A stretch of DNA of 64,000 nucleotides, from contig CAMGYJ010000006.1 in the NCBI GenBank assembly GCA_946122785.1, positions 1 to 64,000 on the forward strand, given 5' to 3'. How positions within the stretch are numbered: position 1 is the first letter of the stretch; every line of letters starts with the position of its first letter. The translations under genes were made by a program, and so were the position numbers. Below the pieces are notes generated by a model. It worked only from the letters and a program-made list of their open reading frames with translations, had not been told where the DNA came from and made no database searches. This DNA is from Linum tenue (Eukaryota; Streptophyta; Magnoliopsida; Malpighiales; Linaceae). This document shows, one piece after another, positions 1 through 9,600 of this stretch.

Positions 1-699
1 TCCCTGTGTGCAGTTTATCAGTGCGGTGACGGTGAGCCGCCGTCGGACTTAGGAAGCAAACTTCGATATGAAAAAAGTCGCGAACTGTTCGAAGTTGTCT
101 ATGATTCCTTCAGGGAGAGATGTATACCACGTTCGACATCTTCCCCCGAAGGTTATTGGGAAAGCCTTGCATAGATCCGCGTCAGTGGTGTTTATCAGCT
201 GCATCTTCATCGTGAATGCGCTCAAATGGTCGTTCGGGTCTGCCTCTCCATTGTACATCGGAAGGCCTAGAGACGAGAAATTGGGCGGGACTGGGTTTCG
301 GAATAGCTTTTTGGAAAGCGGGTTATGTAATATGCTTGGCCCCTTTGCCTTCCCTCCTCCCTTTCCGAAGCTAGGCTGTAGGTGCTCCTCCAAAAAGCTC
401 AGATCAGCCTCCGGCCTTTCTTCGTCCGTCTCTTCGTCTTCCAAATCTTCTACTTCCAACATCTTCCGTTTTCCTTTATCCTTCGATGTTGAAGATGGGC
501 CAGGGGCCTCCTCACGTCTTAGTCCTTCTTTTATTAGCGAGAGTATCTGGCTAATATTACCTCGCATCTGGGTAATCTGCTCCCCCTGGCTCTTCACCCT
601 GTCTTCAAGCTCCATTTCTTCCTCAACTTCAGGGGACAGACCTCGCAGCGTGATTGGTTCTACGACCTCCTTCATAGGAGTAATGGAATCTCCCGCCAT
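1..699 (-). pseudogene. Ty3/gypsy retrotransposon gag (5' part, broken)
   Basis: This is the start of a retrotransposon Gag, read leftwards from the ATG at 699. A charged, coiled-coil-like N-terminal part and an acidic stretch are followed by the conserved Gag core (LPMYNGEADPNDHLSAF, then RTWYTSLPEGIIDNFEQF and FISKFA), which forms the particle shell in this family. A TAA stop lies at 49-51. Beyond it the same frame keeps reading Gag-like sequence (RRRLTVTALINC) to the window edge, so the stop is a nonsense mutation inside the domain. Protease, reverse transcriptase and integrase would lie left of position 1. The start follows a primer-binding site and LTR, as expected. Recognition is from the Gag motif pattern; the lineage within Ty3/gypsy is not certain. 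Confidence 0.85.
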
Positions 700-723
700 C
701 TCAAGAAGTGCGATAATCCCTCG

Positions 724-742
724 GCCCCACGGTGGGCGCCAA
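724..742 (-). other. Retrotransposon primer-binding site
   Basis: On the minus strand, two bases after the LTR end, the sequence reads TTGGCGCCCACCGTGGGGC, the kind of site complementary to a tRNA 3' end that is common in plant gypsy elements. Its position between LTR and gag fixes the element's orientation. Confidence 0.75.
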
Positions 743-744
743 AT

Positions 745-1257
745 TGTTTATGCCTAGATAGTGCCAGGCAGTTTGTGAAGGACCAATGGGAGAATCGTTG
801 TCTTCTTGGGATGAGAGTTTCCAATACCTGCAGAAAGGGTCCGGGGGCGTGGCCCGGGGACACTCTCCAATGCTAAAGTCAGTATGTGAGAGATAATAAA
901 TGTAGAGAGAGAGAGTGAAATCAATTACCCTTAAATGAGGTGGTTGGCTGCTATTTATAGTCCGAGGTGGTTGGTGTAAGCAAGTGTCTTGTCAGTCGCA
1001 TGTTTGTACATCCCCCCATGATATACGCTTACGGCGGCATTTAATGAAGTGTCAGTGACGACCTGATTGGTATGGATCCTTCCTTACGGGCCGTACGTAC
1101 CTGCCTCCCGCTGTCGATAGACAGTAATGCCTTATGTCTAGCCCATCTGTTCCTTGGGCCGGCCCATCCTTTGACTTACCTCTATTGGGCTTCTCTCTCC
1201 GGGCCGTCTCTGGTTATGTGGACTTTGTTTTAGGTAGCGATCCCCAACGGCCCAACA
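745..1257 (-). mobile_element. 5' LTR of the Ty3/gypsy element
   Basis: The LTR is 513 bp. On the minus strand it begins TGTTGGGCC and ends GGCATAAACA, giving the TG...CA ends of an LTR. A minus-strand TATA box (CTATAAATAG) lies at about 950-960, so transcription would run leftwards into gag. The partner LTR is outside the window, so the target duplication cannot be checked; the bases just outside the right end are GATTT. Short GA-rich runs occur near 905. Confidence 0.8.
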
Positions 1258-1933
1258 GATTTGACAGTCACGAACCGAGAAGAAAGACGAAAGCAGAAGA
1301 CATGCAGCGGAATGATCAGAAGTGGATCGAAGCAGGTCTCAGTCATTGAAATCGATCGGAGAAGAAGACGCGTCCGGTGATTGAACTCCCGGAGCAAGAA
1401 GCGTTCGGCGAAGATCGAAAGATGCAGAAGCAAGAAAAATTGAGATCGGGGCAGGAAGGAAAGCGAATCAAGATGGTTGGCGCTTCCTGGAAACTCGAAA
1501 ATAGAAGAGAAATGAAGAAAAAATGACGAAAATTGATCAAGAACTGGAAGATTTCCGCTCTGCGGGTTTGTTTGGGGGGGAAGAGGAAATATAGAAGGAA
1601 GATGGGCGGTGGGGTGGTAACGAAAGGGAGGAGGGTGCTTCAGAAATTTGTATGTTATTTTATTCTATATTTTATTTATTTTTAAAATAAAATATGATGT
1701 GGCATATACGTGGCAAATGTGGTTGAGCTGTCGTTGACGTGCGATGATTTAGCATCCTAGTCAGACTAACATTAACCTAACTGATGGAGTTTCTAACACC
1801 GTTTAAGTTTCTAACGGAAATGGCTAGATTTGTCACACTACCATCCAATTTTTGGGTTATTTTGTGTTTTCGGATAATTATGGTTATATTTGTCACAAAC
1901 GTGAAAGTTATGGCTATACGAGTGTATTTTACC
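1258..1933. mobile_element. Right part of a non-autonomous MULE
   Basis: The right end (about 1800-1933) is a terminal inverted repeat. Read from the outside it gives GGTAAAATACACTCGTATAG and then a run close to the termini of the complete MULEs at 16234-17871 and 56439-57716. A motif about 150-200 bp in from the end (CATCCTAGTCAG) is shared with the 16234 element. The interior is GC-richer and has no recognisable transposase. The left half is missing because the gypsy element at 1-1257 has inserted into it. The target duplication cannot be checked without the left end. Confidence 0.7.
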
Positions 1934-3677
1934 TAAAATTTAATAATGCATTTCAAATACCTGCACAACCAATTCACATGTCTTGTTTGCTTCAAGGTTT
2001 TCATCGTGGATTCAGTACATAAAATATAATCTTCATCGACAGTGCACATAGTTCATCGTTTTCTCGATGAAGTTAGGAGAGATAAATTAGTGGATCAACG
2101 AACCTGAAAATTTCATTTCCAAAAGGTGGGATTTGTGTTAGGGTCTCAAGTACTTGATACCTCTTTACTTTTTCATCCCCACTTATGGAATTGGAATTGG
2201 TGTATAGCGAAAATTGTAATAAGGGCAAAAATTGTAACATCCCGAACTTTGAAGGAAGAACAAATCATTCATGTATAACAAAGAATTGCGGGGATCATAA
2301 AAGAAAACTCAATTCAGCCATATTGATGTAGATGAGTATACGGGTAACAAATTTCAATAACGGGCGTGTATTGTACGATTTGAAACTGTAAAAAAATCTG
2401 AAAGTCATTCTACCGAGATAGGATCCATGAAACCACTTGGAAGCTCCTCACAAGGAGAATAAAATGAAGGGTATTAGGATTTGAACCAATAACCCACTTG
2501 TCACCGAGAAGTGAACCAACACTTTAACTAATTTCATTATGCCATAATTTATGATACAAAAGAGCCCAGTCAATTAACAACTGTGTGACGTAGGCATTGC
2601 AACAACAACTAGCTTGTTTATGGAGTCGACTTTAGGACTTGAGTTTTTTCATTTCAAAACTATTGTTACTTAGAAGGCCACTCTATTCCTTTACTCCACA
2701 TGTTGGACAATAAATGAAGAGGCAGACGCCTGGACAAAGAGCTTTATAACAATGGGAAGCTAACTCTCCATTGTTACTTCCGTACATGCACCAAAAGAGA
2801 AAAGAAAGGAAGCAAAGAACAGATAACAAAGGTCTATCATAGCCTCTATAAGCCCAACAAAGGTCAACAACCCACACAAACACAATCATAAAGGTCTATC
2901 ATAGCCTCTGCATATTTTCATTCTCTGGATATCGATTTGTTCATAGACCAATTTGTCAATTTGAAAAAGTCACAAGGCCGCCAATGAAATTACTTCAAGC
3001 TTAGGTCATTAAATTCAACCAAGAACCTTCCAAATTCATTACAGAAGTCTTTCTTTTGTGTGAGTGAAACCAGGCTATTCTTGAAACAACAAATCCTAGC
3101 TCGTGAAGGAGAAAGGAAGGAGGCTACCTATAAAAGCTTCTAAAGTTGTCATAACTTCCCAAGGATTGTTTCTATCGAACATGTTTTTAGTTACTTCACA
3201 TGGCGTAAATCTTTTGTATATATATTTTTTATTTTAGGCTCATGAGACTCCATAAATAAAGTTTGACATGACGAGTTTCATCACATCTTTATCAATTGAA
3301 TTATTTGTTTGAGTGCAATCTCAAAATTTCTTGTATTCTTGGTTATTTCATAGAATTGAGTAGTTAGTTGGCATCGACGCTATCAACCAGATGATCATTT
3401 CGACTATAATGGGTAGGTGCTCGGCTTATTCTTTCGCTTTTGTTATCATTTCGACTATAATTTATCTTTTTCTGATTTTTTATGGTTTTTCAAGTGTTAA
3501 AGGAAATGGAATGACAAAATTGAAAGTATGCAACATCACATGATTTTTCGAGACAGGTCCCGTGTTCCCTTTTGGATTTTCATCAATAAACTTCACCAAT
3601 TTTTTACTATTATCGCCCTAATTTAAAGTTAAAAATAACATAATTATAAAAAAGGAAACAAAACAAAAATCGCAAAT
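1934..3677. other. AT-rich intergenic DNA
   Basis: I see no gene here. A short direct repeat (AAGGTCTATCATAGCCTCT) occurs at 2829 and again at 2891. The open frames are short and have no recognisable domain. A SINE-like stretch near 2.4-2.5 kb is listed separately. Confidence 0.5.
2375..2550 (-). repeat. Possible tRNA-derived SINE
   Basis: On the minus strand a box-B-like motif (GGTTCAAATCC, at 2477-2487) follows, after a spacing typical of tRNA promoters, an A-box-like TTAGTTAAAGTGTTGG. Downstream comes a T-rich tail, as in plant SINEs. No target duplication was found. Confidence 0.4.
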
Positions 3678-4390
3678 GAACACACAGGTAAATTCCAAGG
3701 TTGGTCACTGGGATTATGGTCATTGAAAATATTTAATTCTAAGAATAGTCACTAAAATTAGTTTAGCAGCCCACGTTTTATCACTCTCCGTTAGTCTCCG
3801 CCCAACTCCGTTAATGGAGTCCATTAAGTGCTGACGTGGCAAACGAAATTACCTAATCAGTCGGATTTAAACCAAAAAAATAAAATCCAATCTGCCACAT
3901 CATTAAAACCAACCCAACCCATGGCACAACCCTTTCTTTTCTTCCCTATATGACCCGACCTAAACCTTTTTTTCTCTATTTGAACCCTTGGCGGTGATAT
4001 GACCTTGGAGAGTTGGAGTAGCGGGGAGATTCCAGAGAGGTGAACAACGACGACGTCGTATCGACAACAAGGAGAATGTCACTCAGGATCTTGGTCCTTG
4101 ACCCCTTGCGAGCTGCTCAATCTCGATTTCCCATCCTCCGACTCCAAATACTCCTTCGAATCCTCCATAATCGTGAACAGAAACCGCAGCGGCTCGACGA
4201 GATTGTGCAGTCGCATCAGTTCCAATTCCACGCTTTCTTCCCCTCCTCCACCTTACCCGACAGCGCCCTTGAGCAGCAAATCTTTCCCCTCATCTTAGCC
4301 GAGTTCGAGGTCGAGTTCAGATGGGAAATGGGGCTTCGGGTTGGGTTTGGCGATGGCGTCCGAGGATGAAGGCTTCTTTCAGTAGACGAG

Positions 4391-4606
4391 ATGAATCAAC
4401 TCCAAACACAAATGGAGGCCACCGCCTCGTCGGAACTAGACCCGCTGAAACCTGACCCGGACTCCGAACTCTTCTACCCTGAAGACTTCGACAACACTTG
4501 CTTCATTCCCTTCATCAGCGCCCATTCAGCCCCGGTCGTAATGGCACCAAAGGCGGCAACGGAGGAGGCTTCTTTTACAGCGGGTCAGAGAGCTCCAATG
4601 CAGTCA
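4391..4606 (+). pseudogene. Captured host-gene fragment, 5' part
   Basis: Inside the Pack-MULE an ATG opens a short frame with an acidic segment (ELDPLKPDPDSELFYPEDF) and then FIPFISA. A shift to another frame gives SPGRNGTKGGNGGGFFYSGS. In plant proteins of the membrane-associated kinase regulator / DUF1645 type, from memory, motifs of the kind S-A-P-S-S-P-G-R and F-Y-S-A-P-x-S-P occur together, so the piece looks like the frameshifted N-terminus of such a gene. The parent gene is not in the window. The function is not established and the family call is tentative. Confidence 0.45.
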
Positions 4607-4800
4607 AAATTGGAATTTTACGTAAAATAAAAAATTGAGGTAAAATCAGAATCGTGGATTAAAATCATAAGATTTTAAGGTTCATATTAAAATAAACACG
4701 TAAAACACCATATAGTAATAACAATGCATATAATGAATAACAGTCAAACCACATATAACCTAATTACTTCCAAAGATAAGTTTGTTTGCTAAATAAACAC

Positions 4801-5142
4801 AAATAAATTCATAGATTTATTCATGTACATAACAAAAACACACAAATAAGCAACCTGAAACCTCATAGAAGTCACTTAATCTGGTTAATAGTTAAGATTA
4901 GAAAATCAGATAAAATCGTTAGGATCAACATTAACATCCCTCTCACATCAACGTCTCATTCTCACTCAAATAAATTTATAGATTTATTCATGTACATAAC
5001 AAAAACACACAAATAAACAACCTGAAACCTCATAGAAGTCACTTAATCTGGTTAATAGTTAAGATTAGAAAATCAGATAAACTCATAAAAGCGTTAGGAT
5101 CAACATTAACATCCCTCTCACATCAACGTCTCATTCTCACTC
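4801..5142. repeat. Tandem duplication of ~167 bp inside the Pack-MULE
   Basis: Copy 1 is 4801-4967 and copy 2 is 4968-5142. Both begin AAATAAATT(C/T)ATAGATTT and end CTCATTCTCACTC. Copy 2 has an 8-bp insertion; otherwise there are only a few differences. It lies in the AT-rich insert between the two captured-gene segments. Confidence 0.85.
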
Positions 5143-5608
5143 TCATACTTATAGAATCCTTGTTTATTTTCTTGGGGAATGATATCATTATTCTTAGGTT
5201 CACTTGAAACACTTTGACCATTAACTCATTGATTGATGTATTCCCTACCTGGTCGATCAAAGGTTGAGGATATTGGTGCTGGAGGTTTGGTCGATGAACG
5301 AAAGCTTGCAATGGAATGGGGAGTGAGCTAATTGCGAGGGTAGTGGGAACAAAATATGAGCTAATTGGGAGGGTGGAGGAAATCGTTGATGGAAGGAGTC
5401 TGGCATCGGCGTATGGAAGAGGAAGAGAACGAAAATCAATTGAGGATATTCTATAAATGAGGGTTGTGTTGTTCATTATATTGGGCTGGGGAAGTGAACT
5501 TGACCTGCTTCATGGGCAAAACCAGATCTATTCGGCTTGATTTTGCTCTAATTGACATGAACCTTGAAATCGTACAAAATCGTAAAAAGCGTAGATTTTA
5601 AAGATTTT

Positions 5609-6075
5609 AGAGTTTTCTTTTACAGCTGGTCAGCGTGCTCAATTCACTTCGCTATCACTTCCGCGACGGCCGCTCACCGCTCCTCGTACGATGACGACAC
5701 ATGCGACGACGATTTTGACTACGACGGAGGAGGAAGTAGTGTTAATAATGGCAGGAGCCTGATGCAGATGGGGTACGAGTTCTAATTCTCGACGAGATTC
5801 AAATATGTTGGGCCGGGTCACACCGAATCCATGAGCTCGACCGACGAGCTGTTCTTGAACGGCCAGATCGGCCCATGAAGTTCTCCACTCACCTCGAGAA
5901 GCCCCAAGTCCTCACGCCATTACTGGATTTCAACGAGGAGGAAGAAGGAGATCTAGAGCTCGGTAATAAGAAAGGATTTCACCGTGAGTCAAATAATGAA
6001 GAAGAGAGAGGTTTGGGTTATGGGTTTGGTGGTTTTAATGATGTGGCGGGTCGGGTTTTATTTTTATTGGGTTAA
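5609..6075 (+). pseudogene. Captured host-gene fragment, 3' part
   Basis: This segment resumes the gene piece seen at 4391-4606. It begins FFYS, then HFAITSATAA, an acidic run (DDDTCDDDFDYDGG), QMGYEF, an in-frame TAA, then SSTDELFLNGQI. After a frameshift near 5875 it gives HLEKPQVLTPLLDFNEEEE. Several conserved-looking motifs in different frames show a broken coding copy. About 30 bp at its start (TTCTTTTACAGC, then GGTCAG) repeats the end of the 5' piece. The resemblance to plant DUF1645 / kinase-regulator-like proteins is from memory and tentative. Confidence 0.5.
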
Positions 6076-6273
6076 ATCCGATTGATTAGGCGATTTCGTT
6101 TGCCATGCCAACACTTAACGAACTCTATTAACGGAGTTGGACGTAAACTAAGAGAGAGTGACCAAACACAGACTGTTAAACTGATTTAGTGGTCATTATT
6201 AAAGTTAAATATTTCTAGTGACCAAACGTAACATTTCTAGTAATCACAGTGACTAAACTTGCAATCTACCCCC

Positions 6274-6617
6274 GAACACACCGAACAAAAACCACTCCTC
6301 CCTCTCTAAGCTGCCAACGTCCGCCGCCTGCACCCAATTCCGGAGGTTGCCGCTGTCGTTCTCCTCTAGCAGCGCACTCGCTACCACAGTCTCTCCTTCC
6401 GGAGGTTGCCGCCCGTTTCAGGTAATGACGATGTAGTAGTCGATAGATATAATTGTTATATTCGTCCCTATTCATATCTAAACCTTTGTGTCTACTCTCT
6501 TTGTCGCTTGTAATTCCCAGCTTCTACTTTCTAGGGCTTTAGACTGAGAAGCCGAGTTGTTACTTGCGCTTTCTTCTTCTCCGTATCTCAGCTGTTCGTT
6601 TGAGCTCTGCTACTAAT
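6274..6617 (+). promoter_or_regulatory. BMS1 promoter-proximal region and 5' UTR
   Basis: Only about 345 bp separate the Pack-MULE end from the BMS1 ATG, so part of the promoter may lie in the element. The stretch is CT-rich, as plant leaders often are. A candidate 5' UTR intron runs from 6422 (TTTCAG|GTAATG) to 6534 (CTACTTTCTAG|GG). TTCCGGAGGTTGCCGC occurs twice, near 6340 and 6397. The transcription start is not determined. Confidence 0.4.
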
Positions 6618-9600
6618 ATGGCCGCGGGTAGTGGCGGCAAGGACCAGTCGCATAAAGCCCACAGGTCCAGTCAAGCGGGTGCTTCCTCGAAGAGTCACAA
6701 AGCAAAGGCGAGGAAGGCCGGGGCTAATGGTGCAGCAGTGGTGCGTGGAGGATGGAACCCTAATCTCGCAGGGAATGATGATATGGCCCGGGCAGGTAGA
6801 GGGAAGAAGAGGCAGCGTGAGGGGCAAGGTGCAGTGGCCTCGCAGGAATCGGACAAGCCTAAGCAGCCATTAACGAAGATGGAAAAGGTAGATAGAAAGA
6901 AGAGGCGGCGGCTTGGAGAGGATAGTGCTCTGGCGGAGCAGAAGAGACAGAACCCTAAGGTGCCTTTTCGACATCCATGATTTGCAGGATAATTGTATTA
7001 CTTCAGCATCCTGCCATTTTTGTTTAGTCACTCTTTGAGGTCATTGTTTAGGCTTTTGCGTTTACTTCAAGTGGGAAGGCAAAAAAGATGCAGTCGCGGG
7101 CTGTGGAGAAAGAACAGCGCAAACTTCATATACCGAGCATTGATCGGACTTATGGCGAGCCAGCTCCTTATGTTGTTGTTGTGCAGGGGCCTCCTAAGGT
7201 GCATATGTCATTTTTGTTACCCCCCTTTTCATGGATATAATCGATCATATCATCATTTGGTACTCTTAGCTTTTGTTGTTTCTGCTGGATGTCACCTGGG
7301 TGAGGCAGTATTCATAAGAAACATAAACTACCAGCATGTTTAGCAACTGTGTTCTTGATTAATGAACGTACCTCTATAATTACATTGGAAGAAGCTTGTT
7401 TGTTGACTCTTATTCGCACTCCTGGAAAAAAAGTAATTACTGTTGCATTTCTGGAGTTCGAGAGCTGATTTGGGCTGTTCTACACATTTGGTGGCAGGTT
7501 GGGAAGTCACTTCTGATCAAGTCTCTCATTAAACATTACACAAAGCATAATCTGCCAGAGGTTCGAGGCCCAATTTCTGTTGTCTCAGGTTTGCATTTGA
7601 ATCGTTCTTCTATCTTATGCTACTGATATGATATGGTTTGCTTGTCACATGATTTCCCATAATGTTTGTTTCCGAATATGTCAGGTAAGAAGAGAAGGGT
7701 CCAGTTTGTGGAATGCCCAAATGACATCAATGGCATGATAGATGCTGCCAAGTATGCTGATTTAGCTTTGCTTTTGATAGATGGAAGTTATGGCTTTGAG
7801 ATGGTGGGTTATCTCATTACTGATAGTTGCCTCTATCATTTACATTTTCATGGTTGATACTGCCTATTTTTCATGTAGCTCTGTTTCCTTCAAGTATACC
7901 TAGAATGATGTGATGCTTCATAAAAAAATTTAAAGTTTGTCATCTTGCTTAAGTATACCTGGAATGCTAAAATGCACGTCTTTATAGTATTTCTAAAGTC
8001 CTTCGGCAGTCATAGCTTCTTACAACTGATAGTTGCCTCTATCATTTACATTTTCATGGTTGGTACGGCCTATTTTTCATGTAGCTCTGTTTCCTTTAAG
8101 TACACCTAGAATGATGTGATGCGCTATAAAAAATTTAACAGTTTGTCATCTCACTTAAGTATACCTGGAATGGTAATGGTAAAACGCACGTCTTTATAGT
8201 ATTTCTAAAGTCCTGCGGATGTTATAGCTTCTTACAACACAGAGTTATGACTTCTAAAAACTGATGAACCAACATACGTAGTTGAACCGCATGCCATTTG
8301 GTTCCTCGTTATTGGGGTTTTCCCACTTAGTGATGTATCTGCACGCTCTTTGTACTATTGCACTGTTTAACAGGGGTTTTCTCAGACTACACCTTCACTT
8401 TGCATTTTTACTAGTCCATTTTTCCCTGTCTTTTATATTTCTCTAGTTTTTTTTAATGTATATCAATGTTTGTACTCATGTGGTTAACTTAATGTTGCAG
8501 GAGACATTTGAGTTTCTTAATATCTTGCAAGTGCATGGATTTCCTAAGGTTATGGGAGTCCTTACGCACCTTGATCAATTCAAAGACGCGAAGAAATTGA
8601 AGAAAACTAAAGAGCGGCTTAAGCATCGTTTCTGGACTGAAATATATGATGGAGCCAAATTGTTCTATTTGTCTGGGCTGATTCACGGGAAGTAAGTCTA
8701 TAAACACCTACTCTGTTTGTGTTGCCTGGTAGTCTAGCATACATAATATCACTTTTAAGTGCATGTTCTGTTCTCTTCATTCTAACAAGTTGAATGAATA
8801 GGTACCCCAAACGAGAGGTCCACAATCTTGCTCGATTTATTTCTACCAAGAAATTTCATCCATTGTCTTGGAGGACTTCTCATCCGTATGTTTTGGTTGA
8901 TCGGTTTGAAGATGTAACACCACTGGAAAGAGTGCGTGAAAACAGCAAGTGTGACAGGAATGTGACTGTCTATGGCTATTTGCGGGGTTGCAACTTAAAA
9001 AGAGAGATGAAGGTATGCTACCATTAGCTTCTTTGTCCTTCAGTTTACTTAAAAAGAAATAGTTTAAATCCGCGGAGTCAGAGAAAAGTATTTATTTTCT
9101 AAACTGAATATAGGCATCGATTGTTTTAAAAGGTGCCTAATGCTTTGTGGCTCTTACCAATTTTACAGTAGGAATATATATCTTCAGCTGGAGCTAATTT
9201 TTGTGTCCCTTTCAGTAGGGATTGGTTTTTTGCTGGGGAGGCTTGTGCCGGAAGTTTTTTTTTGTCTTATCTGCCAGCATTTCAATTTTGTTTTTAATCA
9301 TAGAACCTTGTCTTCAGGTGCATGTCGCTGGAGTTGGTGATTTCAGTCTGTCTGGTGTCACTGCATTGCCTGATCCTTGCCCACTGCCATCGGCGGCAAA
9401 AAAGAAGGGACTGCGTGACAAGGAGAAATTATTCTATGGTCCTATGTCCGGGCTTGGGGATCTGCTTTATGACAAAGATGCTGTCTATATAAACATCAAT
9501 GACCACTTTGTTCAGTTTTCTAAGGCCAATGATGAAGAGGGGGAAGTAGAAAACAAAGGTTCGTTACAGTATCCTATCAATGTCAGGGTTATTGCTTTTG

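Larger units (their letters stand above)
3687..6273. mobile_element. Pack-MULE (Mutator-like element carrying host-gene pieces)
   Basis: Inverted repeats of more than 250 bp bound this 2.6-kb element. The left arm starts GGTAAATTCCAAGGTTGGTC; the right arm, reversed, gives GGTAGATTGCAAG and continues collinearly through ACTCCGTTAA, GGCAAACGAAAT and CGGATTTAA. The flanks are a near-perfect 9-bp target duplication (GAACACACA at 3678-3686; GAACACACC at 6274-6282). Long arms with a 9-bp duplication are the hallmark of Mutator-like elements. No transposase is present. The interior carries coding-like GC-rich segments (4391-4606 and 5609-6075) that look like a captured host gene, split by about 1 kb of AT-rich DNA. 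It ends about 345 bp before the BMS1 start codon. Confidence 0.85.

Noticed and set aside
68..757. 229-codon plus-strand open frame
   Set aside because: Antisense shadow of the retrotransposon gag read on the minus strand; no domain of its own.
4801..5142. CRISPR-like repeat arrays (also 7819-8238 and 28740-29480)
   Set aside because: These are long tandem duplications or minisatellites in a plant genome, without regular short repeats and unique spacers.
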